This document shows positions 1 through 8,095 of a DNA stretch of 64,000 nucleotides, piece by piece. The first letter of the stretch is position 1. Each line of letters starts with the position of its first letter. The stretch is from Armatimonadetes bacterium 55-13 (GTDB taxonomy: Bacteria > Armatimonadota > Fimbriimonadia > Fimbriimonadales > Fimbriimonadaceae), in NCBI GenBank assembly GCA_001898035.1, contig MKRX01000006.1, positions 60,399 to 124,398 on the forward strand, given 5' to 3'. The notes beneath the pieces were generated by a model. That model made no database searches, was not told the origin of the DNA, and saw only the letters and a program-made list of their open reading frames with translations. The translations under genes and the position numbers were made by a program.

Positions 1-842
1 AGTCCAACCGCCAGTATCACAACCCCACATGCCATCCAAAGATCGAACCGACTCATTCTCGAAGCCTCTCCATGGCTGAACTCGAGGGAAGACGAACGAA
101 AGGGTGCCTTCCATTCGTTCGTGATCCAGACCCGTTTCGCATGCCCTTTCTTAGCCTCCAGCCCTCGGGCGAACGAGCGTGAATGCGCCCACCATTTAGA
201 GAGAGAACTCCACTCGCGTAACTCCAGCAAAATTGACTGCGACTGACCATCTTCATCGAGCCAAGTCAGGGAAATGAGAGGAATCTCGCAATTCAACAAG
301 GTGCGTGCCCGGATAACCTTGGCCGAAACCAATCGACCCATCGGGAGAATAAACTTTCGTTCGTAACCGCGGAAAATCAATTCATCTTCTTCGACAGTGA
401 GAAAGCCACGATCCCACATCGGATCGCCCCGGAAAGACCAGACACCTTCCGAATAAGCAATCCCAACGTAATACTCATCGGGCTGCCCTTCACCTAGGGC
501 CTCCACGTCCCGAATCCTCGTCTCATCGAAGGTCCATCGATGAAGCAACGCCGAGAATTTTCCGGTGACGTAAGTTGCCGTCCAACCGAGACCAACTAGA
601 GGGACCAAGCCCACCAATCTAGCCCCGATCATGCAAAGCAACCCTACGACAAACAAGCAAATTCCCACAAAACCTGTCGCCAGCATCGACCATATGGGGG
701 CCGGAGGATGGGGGACCCCGCGAAAGGCTTGCAGGTCGTAATTGGCAGGGAGCGGGGAAATCGCTAGCGTAGATTCAATTTGAATAGGAGTCTCAATCTC
801 GGCAGAATTCAGGTTCGGAAGTTGCCTTTTTGTCGTCGCCAT
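1..842 (-). CDS. Uncharacterised membrane protein, C-terminus cut by window edge
   Basis: The frame is open from the ATG at 842 to the left edge (280 codons, no stop), so the gene is partial. The first 50 residues are soluble and proline-rich. Residues about 51-73 and 76-92 are hydrophobic and look like two membrane helices. A soluble stretch of about 170 residues rich in Trp, Tyr and beta-type sequence follows, and a further hydrophobic segment (WMACGVVILAVG) is starting as the window ends. I recognise no family. The layout (two helices, soluble domain, helix) could fit a PH-like membrane-associated domain, but that is a guess. It is divergent from the winged-helix gene, with about 220 bp between the starts. 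Confidence 0.6.
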   Translation of the reverse strand, partial: MATTKRQLPNLNSAEIETPIQIESTLAISPLPANYDLQAFRGVPHPPAPIWSMLATGFVGICLFVVGLLCMIGARLVGLVPLVGLGWTATYVTGKFSALLHRWTFDETRIRDVEALGEGQPDEYYVGIAYSEGVWSFRGDPMWDRGFLTVEEDELIFRGYERKFILPMGRLVSAKVIRARTLLNCEIPLISLTWLDEDGQSQSILLELREWSSLSKWWAHSRSFARGLEAKKGHAKRVWITNEWKAPFRSSSLEFSHGEASRMSRFDLWMACGVVILAVG

Positions 843-1066
843 GACACCCATCCCCAATGAATTCTATCAAAACGCCTAGAGAAGCTATCGGGTTGCCTTT
901 CTTTAACGGGCAGTTAGAAGACTGTTAAAAATACGTGCTTTCGCGGCAGATCCGCTGCCTTCTGTACTAAAACTATTAGAAGATCGATAGATCGGAAATC
1001 GAAATCTCATGGAATTGAATTACCAGATCTCACTGTGTCGCATTGACCTCGGAAGAAGGAGAAGGG

Positions 1067-1372
1067 ATGGCCGAACCAAAGAGCCTCGAAAGCGAGAATC
1101 AGATCACTCGAACCCTCATTGCGCTCGCCGATGAACAAAGGAGAAGAATTCTAGCCCTCGTAAGGGATCGTGAGTTAAAGCCGATCGAGATATCGGACCT
1201 TATGGGGGAGGATTGCCGATCCCTTTCCTATCACTTGAGAATTCTGCGGGATTCGGAACTTGTCTCTGTCCGCCCCGAGGGCCGCGTTCACCACTACCGG
1301 CTTAATCATCAAGCCATTTGTCGCTTCGGCTTAAATGGCCTCATCGATCAAAAAGAAGAGGGACCGCGCTAG
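1067..1372 (+). CDS. ArsR-like winged-helix transcriptional regulator
   Basis: A 101-residue protein made almost entirely of one winged helix-turn-helix: helices over TRTLIALADEQRRRILALV, recognition region DCRSLSYHLRILRDSELV and a wing with VRPEGRVHHYRL. This is the ArsR/SmtB-type fold. No metal-binding CxC motif is visible, so the signal is unknown. I chose the ATG at 1067 because AAGGAG lies five bases upstream; a TTG at 1043 would add eight residues. Its stop codon falls in the loop of a strong terminator hairpin shared with the convergent M56 gene. It stands alone on this strand, so targets are unclear; self-regulation and the divergent membrane protein are the obvious candidates. Confidence 0.7.
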   Translation: MAEPKSLESENQITRTLIALADEQRRRILALVRDRELKPIEISDLMGEDCRSLSYHLRILRDSELVSVRPEGRVHHYRLNHQAICRFGLNGLIDQKEEGPR

Positions 1373-1385
1373 CGGTCCCTCTTTT
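1356..1385. terminator. Bidirectional intrinsic terminator
   Basis: A perfect 12-bp stem (1356-1367 with 1372-1383) closes a GCTA loop, with T-rich sequence after it on the plus strand and A-rich sequence before it. It sits between the convergent winged-helix gene and the M56 gene. The TAG stop of the regulator is at 1370-1372, inside the loop and the first stem base. Confidence 0.85.
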
Positions 1386-1388
1386 CAG

Positions 1389-3575
1389 TTAGCTTCCTTT
1401 TCCCTTGAATGGGTCGGTCGACCAGTCATCGACCTTCTTCTTCTCTTCTTTTGGCTTCTCCAACTTCGAATTGCCAATGGTGAGGGATCCAATCGACTTC
1501 AGCCTTGGCGTTCCGTAGACCCCGCGGGTAGTCAGCGGCTTGTAAGTTTGTCCTTTCAAGCTGCCGTAGATGGTTCGGACATCTTTCTGATCGGACTGCA
1601 GATTTCCGCTGATGGAGCGAGTGCTGCCCGCGACTGAGCGATACTTCCTGACCGCATCAACCAAGTCGGAAGGCGAGGTTGAAACGACCCCAGTCCTGAA
1701 AGTCTGCGCTCCAGTTCTTGACCGTACAGGGCGGATGACCACTTCGCCGTCGGCCTTGACCGTGTAGACGCCATCCTTGACCGTAACCACCACGTTCTTG
1801 CCGCTGATCTCCCAGGCGTCCCCAACCTGCACGCCGTCTCGAACGATGGTCGCCAAACTTTGGCCCGGCACACCCGCTCTCGCGACTTGACCATTTGCGG
1901 GGCGCGTCAGCGTCCGACCAACGGCTACGTTCTGAACGATTGGGTCTTCTCGAACGATGTAGCTAGAGGGCTGATCGATCACGTAGGATTTGGCGTCTCC
2001 CCGAATCACCACCACATCTTGCGCCTTTGGTTCGGCGCGTTGGTTCACGACCACGTCCGCCGCGACCGTGCCTAGCGTACTCGCCTTCGTCTCAGTGACC
2101 GTGTTCGTCGTTACGATCTCGGTTTTCGGAATCGTCTTTCCCTTTTCGGCCTTGACCTTGTCGACTTTGATCCGCTGAAGGTCCTTGGACTCCACGATCT
2201 TGCCATCGATGACGACGATGTTATCCCTGATCGTCTTCACTTTCTTTCCATCATTCGTGCGGATCTCGATGACTCGAGTCTTTTTGCCATCCTTGCCTGG
2301 CTTGACTTGCCAGATCACGATATTTCCGGCAGTTTTCTGATCCGGCTTGGGATGTGCCAGTTCTACGGTGTTGCCATTCTTGACCTCTCGAATGACGACG
2401 TCTCTGCTCACCTTCTGCCCCTTCTTCGGCTTGACAAGCTTCCACGTCTTACCGTCCTTTGATCGCTCAACGATGATCACGTCCTCGGACTTGGTCACGA
2501 TCTTCTTATCGTTTTCAACTTTCGGCTTCTCCTTTTGCGGTAAGTCCTCGAAAGGCAAGGCGGCCGCCACCAAGTTATAAGCGGGCAACATGCTCATGGT
2601 CAGAAGTGCTAGCGCGGCAGTAGCCGTGCGGCGCCAGAATGTCGGTTTCGAGTTGAAATGTTTCATAGCTTCTAATCTCCGGTGGATCGTTCGATAGGAC
2701 TCCGCCATCGGCAGAGCGCCCGGGGCAAATCGGGGACGGGCGATAACCGTGGCCCGCAAAAGCATGTCGGCATAGGTCTGAATCGGTACCCCCGCCAGTC
2801 GGGAAGCGTCTTGATCGGTTGCCGATTCATGGTCGAGTCGCGAGCATCGCGCCGCGATCCAAACCATCGGGTTAAAGAAAAAGAGTGACTGAACCAAGGA
2901 CGCCAGCCCAAACCACCAGAGGTCTCGCCGCGCGATGTGCGCTACCTCATGCGCGATCATGAGACGCTGGTCGCTCAGGCTTCCCTGCGTGAGAGAACTC
3001 TCCGGCAACACGATGGAATAGCCTTTGCCGCCCACCAACATGGCCGTAGTCGCATCGGAGGAGGCCAGCAGACGCGGACGACGTCGCAAGTTGGCGCGAC
3101 GGCAAAGCTCGTCCAAAGCCTCTTGCAGATCGGGATCGTTCACCTCGGTTGAGCACCGGACCAGACGCATATTTCTGACCGTTCCCCACGCGGCATATCC
3201 GCAGATCGCAAAAGCACCCATCAACCACATCGCAATCAACGGATCGGGAGTAGCGGCAGGCGCGTTGATCGGCGTTTCCGTAATCTCGGCATCTTCAACT
3301 GGCGTGGGATTCGACGTCAATCTCGTTGACTCTTCGATGTAGTAGAAGTCGGACGGCATTGCCTTTGAATTCGCGACAGGAGCCGCTCCCGGCAAGACCG
3401 GCAGACTAATCACCGCAAAGGGCAAGAGACTAAGCAAGGGCTTCAAAAATGCCAAACGCCACATCCAGACCTTTGCATTGGCTGGAATCGACGGCACAAG
3501 GCGGAAAATGCCCCAGAGTGCCAAAAAGAGAATGCCGCTCTGGATCGCGGTCAGCCAGAGAGTTTCCTTAAGCAT
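1389..3575 (-). CDS. BlaR1/MecR1-type M56 membrane metallopeptidase with repeat-type extracytoplasmic domain
   Basis: A 728-residue sensor protease. Hydrophobic helices lie near residues 5-28, 38-62, 112-131 and 317-340. The zinc site HEVAH is at 209-213, with a likely third ligand Glu250 in DHES, as in M56 peptidases. BlaR1-family proteins sense an envelope signal and then trigger cleavage of the partner BlaI repressor. Here the C-terminal half is not a penicillin-binding domain: no SxxK/KTG pattern is visible. Instead about four related, lysine-rich units of roughly 26-30 residues (around 365-470) carry a pattern like DVVIREVKNGNTVEL, followed by low-complexity beta-type sequence. Its start overlaps the end of the BlaI-like gene by 8 bp, so the two are translationally coupled. 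The ligand is unknown. Confidence 0.85.
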   Translation of the reverse strand: MLKETLWLTAIQSGILFLALWGIFRLVPSIPANAKVWMWRLAFLKPLLSLLPFAVISLPVLPGAAPVANSKAMPSDFYYIEESTRLTSNPTPVEDAEITETPINAPAATPDPLIAMWLMGAFAICGYAAWGTVRNMRLVRCSTEVNDPDLQEALDELCRRANLRRRPRLLASSDATTAMLVGGKGYSIVLPESSLTQGSLSDQRLMIAHEVAHIARRDLWWFGLASLVQSLFFFNPMVWIAARCSRLDHESATDQDASRLAGVPIQTYADMLLRATVIARPRFAPGALPMAESYRTIHRRLEAMKHFNSKPTFWRRTATAALALLTMSMLPAYNLVAAALPFEDLPQKEKPKVENDKKIVTKSEDVIIVERSKDGKTWKLVKPKKGQKVSRDVVIREVKNGNTVELAHPKPDQKTAGNIVIWQVKPGKDGKKTRVIEIRTNDGKKVKTIRDNIVVIDGKIVESKDLQRIKVDKVKAEKGKTIPKTEIVTTNTVTETKASTLGTVAADVVVNQRAEPKAQDVVVIRGDAKSYVIDQPSSYIVREDPIVQNVAVGRTLTRPANGQVARAGVPGQSLATIVRDGVQVGDAWEISGKNVVVTVKDGVYTVKADGEVVIRPVRSRTGAQTFRTGVVSTSPSDLVDAVRKYRSVAGSTRSISGNLQSDQKDVRTIYGSLKGQTYKPLTTRGVYGTPRLKSIGSLTIGNSKLEKPKEEKKKVDDWSTDPFKGKGS

Positions 3576-3954
3576 CTCTCCCCTCCTCCAAGCTCTTCAC
3601 CAATCGGCGAAGGTCTTCAAGCTGCCGCTCATCCACTTCCGCCCGGCTTCCCAAATAAGCCACCAGCGGCGCAACCGATCCCCCCAAAACCGACTGCACG
3701 AAATCGTCCACAAAATTCTCAAAGAGCGTTCCCTTCGTCTCAGACGGGAAGTAGCGGAACACCCCGTCCACCTTTTCCCGATCCAAAAAGCCCTTCTTGC
3801 GGAGCCGTTCCATCATGTTCAATGCCGTATTCCGGGTCTGCCCCTTGGTTTCCGTCAGGTAGTCCCCCACCTCCGTCACCGTCGCCTTACCCCGCTCGGC
3901 AATAAACCGAAGGACCTCCACTTCCGCTCGACCTACACTTGGTTTCTTGTTCAT
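3568..3954 (-). CDS. BlaI/MecI-family transcriptional repressor
   Basis: A 128-residue penicillinase-repressor-type protein. An N-terminal winged helix (AEVEVLRFIAERGKATVTEV, then TRNTALNMMERLRKKGFL) is followed by a helical dimerisation region with the family's acidic C-terminal helix (DERQLEDLRRLVKSLEE). Family members bind paired palindromes as dimers and are removed by proteolysis started by the M56 partner, which is the next gene. Two near-identical palindromes lie directly upstream of the ATG at 3954 and flank a good promoter, so autoregulation is very likely. Confidence 0.92.
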   Translation of the reverse strand: MNKKPSVGRAEVEVLRFIAERGKATVTEVGDYLTETKGQTRNTALNMMERLRKKGFLDREKVDGVFRYFPSETKGTLFENFVDDFVQSVLGGSVAPLVAYLGSRAEVDERQLEDLRRLVKSLEEGRDA

Positions 3955-3960
3955 ACTCTT

Positions 3961-4014
3961 AACGACAATTGTCGTTCCATCCCTAGTATAGGAAACAAAA
4001 CGACAAATGTCGTT
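3961..4014 (-). promoter_or_regulatory. Promoter with twin BlaI-type operators
   Basis: AACGACAATTGTCGTT at 3961-3976 is a perfect 16-bp palindrome and AACGACAAATGTCGTT at 3999-4014 is a near-identical second one; their centres are 38 bp apart. On the minus strand a -10 box TATACT lies at 3985-3990, and ACGACA at 4008-4013 (inside the distal palindrome) is a plausible -35 at 17-bp spacing. A repressor on both sites would cover the -35 and the start region. The sites precede the BlaI-like gene and differ from the classical TACA-TGTA operator. Confidence 0.85.
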
Positions 4015-4050
4015 AGAAAAATTCCCGCCATAGAAAAAAAGTCCCTAACA

Positions 4051-4101
4051 CCTCGTCCCTCGTCCCTTGTCCCTCGTCCCTCGTCCCTGCGGCAAAGCCG
4101 C
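4051..4101. repeat. Heptamer array (CCCTYGT) with GC hairpin
   Basis: About five tandem copies of a CCCTCGT/CCCTTGT heptamer run from 4051 to about 4088. They are followed directly by the hairpin GCGGC-AAA-GCCGC at 4089-4101. Similar arrays occur at 31979-32026 and 36808-36881 in this window, two of the three ending in the same kind of CCCTGC-x-GC hairpin. Confidence 0.8.
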
Positions 4102-4114
4102 CCGTCCCCGAATG

Positions 4115-4147
4115 AAAAAAGCGGTTTGGCTAAAGCGCCAAACCGCT
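4115..4147 (-). terminator. Intrinsic terminator of the FAD oxidase gene
   Basis: An 11-bp perfect stem (4120-4130 with 4137-4147) has a six-base loop. On the minus strand it is followed by a run of six T (4115-4120). It lies about 85 bp beyond the stop of the FAD oxidase gene read on the same strand. Confidence 0.85.
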
Positions 4148-4230
4148 AACGTCTCCTTTCGACGCCACCGAGCGGGGCATACCGCTCGTTCATAGGACGA
4201 GGACCAAGTTGCCTCGCACCCAAACTGTTG

Positions 4231-5652
4231 TTAGTCGTCCAAGCCGAGGCCCGCAAAGCACAGGCGATTCTCGGGGTCGATCTCCTTCTTGATCTCAACC
4301 AGTCGGGCGTACTCGTCTTCGTGGAAGTTATCCCGAATCTCTCGAGCCTTCACCATGCCTTCGCCCAGCCAGTTCAGGGGCCCTCGGCACACCACGTCCT
4401 CCGCCAGAATCCTAAAGGCATTCTCCGCATGATCCTCCATCATCTGAGGAGTGACCGGTCCCATGGGAATTCCCAGGAAGTACAGGATGTAGTTGGCTCG
4501 GCGACGATCGCCAATCGCATTCTCATGGCGGCCCTTTCGTCCAATCGCTCCACCAATGTGGCGCAACTGAATCATCAAGTTCGGCGAAAGCGCCGGTGTT
4601 CCAATCGCCACTAACAACTTGTCCACCGTCTCCTGCGTGCAGTCCGAGAGGAGCACTCCTCGACCCTGCGCCGGAAGCGGATCAACCGGATCGTTAAAAA
4701 CCGTCGCCGTCTCCGGATAAGTCATCGGTCGGAAAGAGTCGAATTCTGCGCCCGGCATAGACCGAATCGGCGCCCAAAGCGCCTCTGCTTCCGCTGGCTC
4801 CGCCATCGCGGTTCCGGCGATGATCAACATCGAACGACCGTGCAAGAACTCCGGCACCATCGGTACCGGTGGGAAGGTCATCATCACCAGCGCCGAACTA
4901 ACCTCGTCGGGCAGGGTCTTCGTCCAAGCGGCGTAAGTTGAATAAACCGAATCCGCCAACGAGGCGTCGAACATGACCGAGCCACCAAACAGGCTGCCGT
5001 GGGGATGCAATCGCATGGTCATCTCCGTGACCACGCCGAATCCCCCGCCGCCGCCCAGGATCGCCCAATAGAGGTCGCTGTGCTCGGTCGCAGAAACGTC
5101 TCGGATCTGCCCCTCAGGCGTCACAATCCGCATTGCCACGACCGAGTCAACGGCTAGACCATGCTTTCGGGACAGCAATCCATAGCCGCCCCCCAGGGTG
5201 TAGCCCACAACTCCCACGTGGGGAGCCGAGCCCGAAATCGGGACAAGCTGGTGCGGGTACGCCTTTTCGATCACCGACTGCCAAACCGCTCCCCCGCCAA
5301 CCTTGGCGGTCGCCGTGTCAGGATCAACTTCAACCGAATTCAACTTGCTCATCACGAGCAAAAGTCCAGAAGAAAGGGTGCGAGGCGCGCCGTGTCCGGT
5401 CGCCTGAACGGCGACCGGCAGACGGTACTGATTCGCAAAACGAAGCGCAATGGCCACATCCGTTTCGGACGCGGCAACCACAACGAGAGAGGGTCGATGA
5501 TCGATCGTAAGGTTCCAGGAAAATCGAGCGGCTGCGTACCCCTCGTCCTCGGGCAAGAAGACCTCGCCCTGAATCGCCATGCGAAGATCACCGACCGCGT
5601 CGGTCGGAACTAAATCCACCTTAATGCATTCCAAATCCAAAACAGGTTCCAT
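4231..5652 (-). CDS. FAD-linked oxidase (berberine-bridge-like)
   Basis: A 473-residue PCMH-type FAD oxidoreductase. The N-terminal half has the FAD-binding landmarks VQATGHGAPR (His87, the usual 8-alpha-histidyl flavin link), VGGGAVW, VGVVGYTLGGGYGLLSRKHGL and LGGGGGFGVVTEM. The C-terminal end (YARLVEIKKEIDPENRL) is the BBE segment. In bicovalent members a Cys precedes P-x-VG; here that position is Ala143 (GSAPHVG), so only a single covalent link is expected. The substrate cannot be read from sequence; sugars, alcohols or aromatic compounds are all used in the family. The ATG at 5652 is preferred over 5679 because GAGGAG sits just upstream. There is no signal peptide. The downstream terminator suggests a single-gene unit. 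Confidence 0.88.
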   Translation of the reverse strand: MEPVLDLECIKVDLVPTDAVGDLRMAIQGEVFLPEDEGYAAARFSWNLTIDHRPSLVVVAASETDVAIALRFANQYRLPVAVQATGHGAPRTLSSGLLLVMSKLNSVEVDPDTATAKVGGGAVWQSVIEKAYPHQLVPISGSAPHVGVVGYTLGGGYGLLSRKHGLAVDSVVAMRIVTPEGQIRDVSATEHSDLYWAILGGGGGFGVVTEMTMRLHPHGSLFGGSVMFDASLADSVYSTYAAWTKTLPDEVSSALVMMTFPPVPMVPEFLHGRSMLIIAGTAMAEPAEAEALWAPIRSMPGAEFDSFRPMTYPETATVFNDPVDPLPAQGRGVLLSDCTQETVDKLLVAIGTPALSPNLMIQLRHIGGAIGRKGRHENAIGDRRRANYILYFLGIPMGPVTPQMMEDHAENAFRILAEDVVCRGPLNWLGEGMVKAREIRDNFHEDEYARLVEIKKEIDPENRLCFAGLGLDD

Positions 5653-5843
5653 GTCTCTCCTCGGTTCGGCCTGCTTCATGAGCGAGCCGCTGACGGAGGG
5701 ATACTACCGACGGCGAAATGCGGGATTATTCCAGGTCATACCCATAGCCCTAGGCCCCAAGAAAAGTTGGTCCCTTTGGCCACAAGTTTTCTTTAAAGGG
5801 GTCTGCTTTTGGCAGATCATATGGTCCAAAGGTGCACTATGCC

Positions 5844-6590
5844 TCAGCCCCTCTGATGCTCCTTGAAGAACTTCACGATCATCTTCGTGGTCCCATCGGG
5901 CCACTCATGGCCACCGGAATGTTGGTGCCAAACCACGTCCATCCCCTTGGGAGCCGTGTAAAGATCGTAACCCGGCGCCCAATCCCTGTCGGACTTCTTG
6001 GCATGGTTGTTCTCAATCGCCGCATCGCGGCTCTTCACCGCCGTCTCGAACTTTAAGAGCGGATCTGCGGTCCCATGCGTAATGAGCATCGGCATCGGCT
6101 GAGCGCCGCGAAAAGCTGGCATCGCCAATCCCGCCACCGGGGCCGCCGCCGCCAGCGTCTTCCCTCGGTTCGCTACCAGGAGATAAGAGAAGATCGCCCC
6201 GTTGGACATCCCACACGTATAAACCCGGTTCATGTCCGCCTTGTAGTCGGTGCGCATCTTGCCCAACATCGCATCGTAAAACTTCAGATCACGATCCCCT
6301 TGCATCCGGCCCGCAATCTGCCAGCCGGGACCGTCTCGCCCCAACAGGTGAACTTCGAGTCCTTGGGGATAGACCACCGTCGCCTCCGGCCATGCCTCAT
6401 GGACCTTGTAACTGGCCGCTGCGTGAACCGCGTTTCCCGTAAATCCATGGAAGACGAACACCACGGGCGAAGGCTTATTCGTCACGGAAGACGCGTAAAC
6501 CAGCGCCTTTCTCTCCACCCCGTCAACTTTGAGCACCAATTGCGTCGGGGCCGCCTTGGCGATAGTAATAGCAAGCAATGCTGCGATCAT
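5844..6590 (-). CDS. Secreted PHB-depolymerase/feruloyl-esterase-like alpha/beta hydrolase
   Basis: A 248-residue serine hydrolase starting with a short signal-peptide-like segment (MIAALLAITIAKAAP). The esterase family landmarks are all present: oxyanion HGFTGN, YPQG, nucleophile GMSNGA (Ser129), acid HGTADP (Asp176) and base GGHEWP near residue 230. This matches the LpqC/poly(3-hydroxybutyrate) depolymerase-like group, which also includes acetylxylan and feruloyl esterases. Given the GH43 and GH38 genes a few kilobases away, a role in removing ester groups from plant polysaccharide is plausible but not shown. It appears to be monocistronic. Confidence 0.85.
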   Translation of the reverse strand: MIAALLAITIAKAAPTQLVLKVDGVERKALVYASSVTNKPSPVVFVFHGFTGNAVHAAASYKVHEAWPEATVVYPQGLEVHLLGRDGPGWQIAGRMQGDRDLKFYDAMLGKMRTDYKADMNRVYTCGMSNGAIFSYLLVANRGKTLAAAAPVAGLAMPAFRGAQPMPMLITHGTADPLLKFETAVKSRDAAIENNHAKKSDRDWAPGYDLYTAPKGMDVVWHQHSGGHEWPDGTTKMIVKFFKEHQRG

Positions 6591-6680
6591 GTTCGGAATG
6601 GACGTGGCCGGTTTAGGGCGGTTCGCTTGCTCAGGTCCATTTCATGAAAATCCCCACATTTTTCTAGAAGCCTGAAACAT

Positions 6681-6696
6681 TTAAGCAATCGCTTAA
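6681..6696 (+). promoter_or_regulatory. Palindromic operator before ArsR-type gene
   Basis: TTAAGC-AATC-GCTTAA is an inverted repeat with 6-bp arms, 12 bp before the ATG of the ArsR-type regulator at 6709. The position fits autoregulation by that protein. There is little room for a ribosome binding site, so the transcript may be leaderless or nearly so. Confidence 0.6.
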
Positions 6697-6708
6697 GTAT
6701 CATAAGAT

Positions 6709-7029
6709 ATGGCCACTCCCGGACCATACGACGTCTACGCCGCCATCGCCGCGCCCGCGCGCCGCGAAATCCTTGGCCTGCTCGCCTCCGGCGATCAGCC
6801 CGTACAGCAGTTGGCGGAGTCGTTCCAAATGACCCTGCCCGCCGTCTCCCAGCATCTCGCCATCCTTCGCGACGCCGGTCTGGTCAGCGTCCGCAAGGCG
6901 GGACGTCAACGCATCTATTCCATCAATGCCGAACCGCTGAAATCGGTCGCCGAATGGGCTCAATCCTACGAGCGATTCTGGACCGACAAACTTGCCGCCC
7001 TCGGCGAATACCTGGAGGAAAACCCATGA
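6709..7029 (+). CDS. ArsR-family regulator (SRPBCC-linked type)
   Basis: A 106-residue winged-helix protein: YAAIAAPARREILGLLASG, QQLAESFQMTLPAVSQHLAILRDAGLV and RKAGRQRIYSI are the classical helix, recognition and wing segments. This ArsR subgroup lacks metal ligands and is usually paired with an AHSA1/SRPBCC gene, exactly as here: the next gene starts inside its stop codon (ATGA). A palindrome immediately upstream is the likely operator. Confidence 0.9.
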   Translation: MATPGPYDVYAAIAAPARREILGLLASGDQPVQQLAESFQMTLPAVSQHLAILRDAGLVSVRKAGRQRIYSINAEPLKSVAEWAQSYERFWTDKLAALGEYLEENP

Positions 7030-7499
7030 AAGAACACGTCGACCTAGAGGCCGTCTACCCGTTCCCCCCGGAACGCGTATGGGAAGCCCTCACCAATTCC
7101 GATGCCCTGAGCAAATGGCTCATGCCCGCCGATTTCCAACCCCTCATCGGCTATCGCTTCCGTCTGGATCGCCCCGATCAAAACCCCATCAAAGGCAAAG
7201 TCATCGAGGTTGAAACCGCCAAAATCCTCGCCTACACCTGGGAAGATGACGATGAAGGCCAGGAATCCGTGGTCGTTTGGACGTTAGAGCCCAAAGACGG
7301 TGGCACCCAACTTCGACTCCAACACCGACTCGTGGAAGCCCCCGTCGTGAACTGCCTCTCGATGGATCTCTACTTCAATTGGCGTCACGCCCTGCGAATG
7401 GGCCTCCCGCAGTTCCTTCGCCACCTGACCTACGCTGTCAGGCCACCCATCGTCTACGTGGACGAATCCCAATCGGTCAAAGAGGAGGTCAAGGCATGA
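7026..7499 (+). CDS. SRPBCC/AHSA1-domain protein
   Basis: A 157-residue START-like protein. It begins with [30 protein letters not shown] and contains IGYRFRL, GKVIEVE and LAYTWE, the standard AHSA1 (activator of Hsp90 ATPase homologue) signature in which the domain forms a ligand-binding helix-grip cavity. It overlaps the ArsR gene by four bases and its own end overlaps the clpP start by four bases, so all three are translationally coupled. The ligand is unknown; the sensor/regulator pairing is common in bacteria. Confidence 0.88.
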   Translation: MKEHVDLEAVYPFPPERVWEALTNSDALSKWLMPADFQPLIGYRFRLDRPDQNPIKGKVIEVETAKILAYTWEDDDEGQESVVVWTLEPKDGGTQLRLQHRLVEAPVVNCLSMDLYFNWRHALRMGLPQFLRHLTYAVRPPIVYVDESQSVKEEVKA

Positions 7500-8095
7500 C
7501 CCAAACCGTCGTCCCCATGGTCGTCGATCAAACCTCGCGCGGAGAGCGATCCTATGACATCTACTCGCGACTACTCAAAGACCGAATCATCTTCATCGGC
7601 GAAGAGATCTCCGACCCCCTAGCCAACCTCGTCATCGCCCAGATTCTCTTCTTGGAGAAAGAAGACCCGGACCGCGACATTGATCTTTACATCAACAGCC
7701 CGGGGGGAAGCGTCACCGCGGGACTCGCGATGTTCGACGTAATGCAGCATGTCAGTTGCCCCATCGCCACCACCTGCGTCGGCATCGCCGCATCCATGGC
7801 TACGACCATCCTTGTTGCGGGAAGCAAGGGCAAGCGGTACGCCATGCCAAACGCCCGCATCATGATCCACCAGACCAGCGGCGGCTATCGAGGCACCATG
7901 ACCGATGCCCGGATCTACATGGAAGAGATGGCCAAGATGTTCGAAACCTACATCCGAATCCTTGCCGAAAGAACCGGCAAAGACCCAGAGCAGATTCGTC
8001 AGGACTGCGACCGTGACCATTGGATGTCCGCCGAAGACGCCGTTGCTTACGGCCTCGTTGACGAGATCATCAATGGCAAAAAGCTGGTCGCCTAG
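7496..8095 (+). CDS. clpP: ATP-dependent Clp protease proteolytic subunit
   Basis: A 199-residue ClpP of normal length. The catalytic triad is clear: Ser100 in GIAASM, His125 in MIHQTSGG and Asp174 in DRDHWMS. Other family landmarks are [22 protein letters not shown] and [10 protein letters not shown]. ClpP forms tetradecameric barrels fed by ClpX or ClpA/C unfoldases; neither is in this window. The ATG at 7496 overlaps the TGA of the SRPBCC gene and AGGAGG sits upstream. Being last in an ArsR-SRPBCC operon rather than beside tig or clpX is unusual and suggests a second, condition-specific ClpP. It ends convergently with the next gene in the shared tetranucleotide CTAG. Confidence 0.95.
   Translation: MTQTVVPMVVDQTSRGERSYDIYSRLLKDRIIFIGEEISDPLANLVIAQILFLEKEDPDRDIDLYINSPGGSVTAGLAMFDVMQHVSCPIATTCVGIAASMATTILVAGSKGKRYAMPNARIMIHQTSGGYRGTMTDARIYMEEMAKMFETYIRILAERTGKDPEQIRQDCDRDHWMSAEDAVAYGLVDEIINGKKLVA

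Noticed and set aside
4051..4101. Possible CRISPR array
   Set aside because: The units are 7-bp tandem repeats with no unique spacers, and no cas genes are present.
5680..5843. Possible regulatory site with TTTGG/CCAAA repeats before the FAD oxidase
   Set aside because: CCCTTTGGCCAC near 5775 and TCCAAAGGTGCA near 5825 are loosely inverted, but there is no clear promoter geometry or adjacent regulator.
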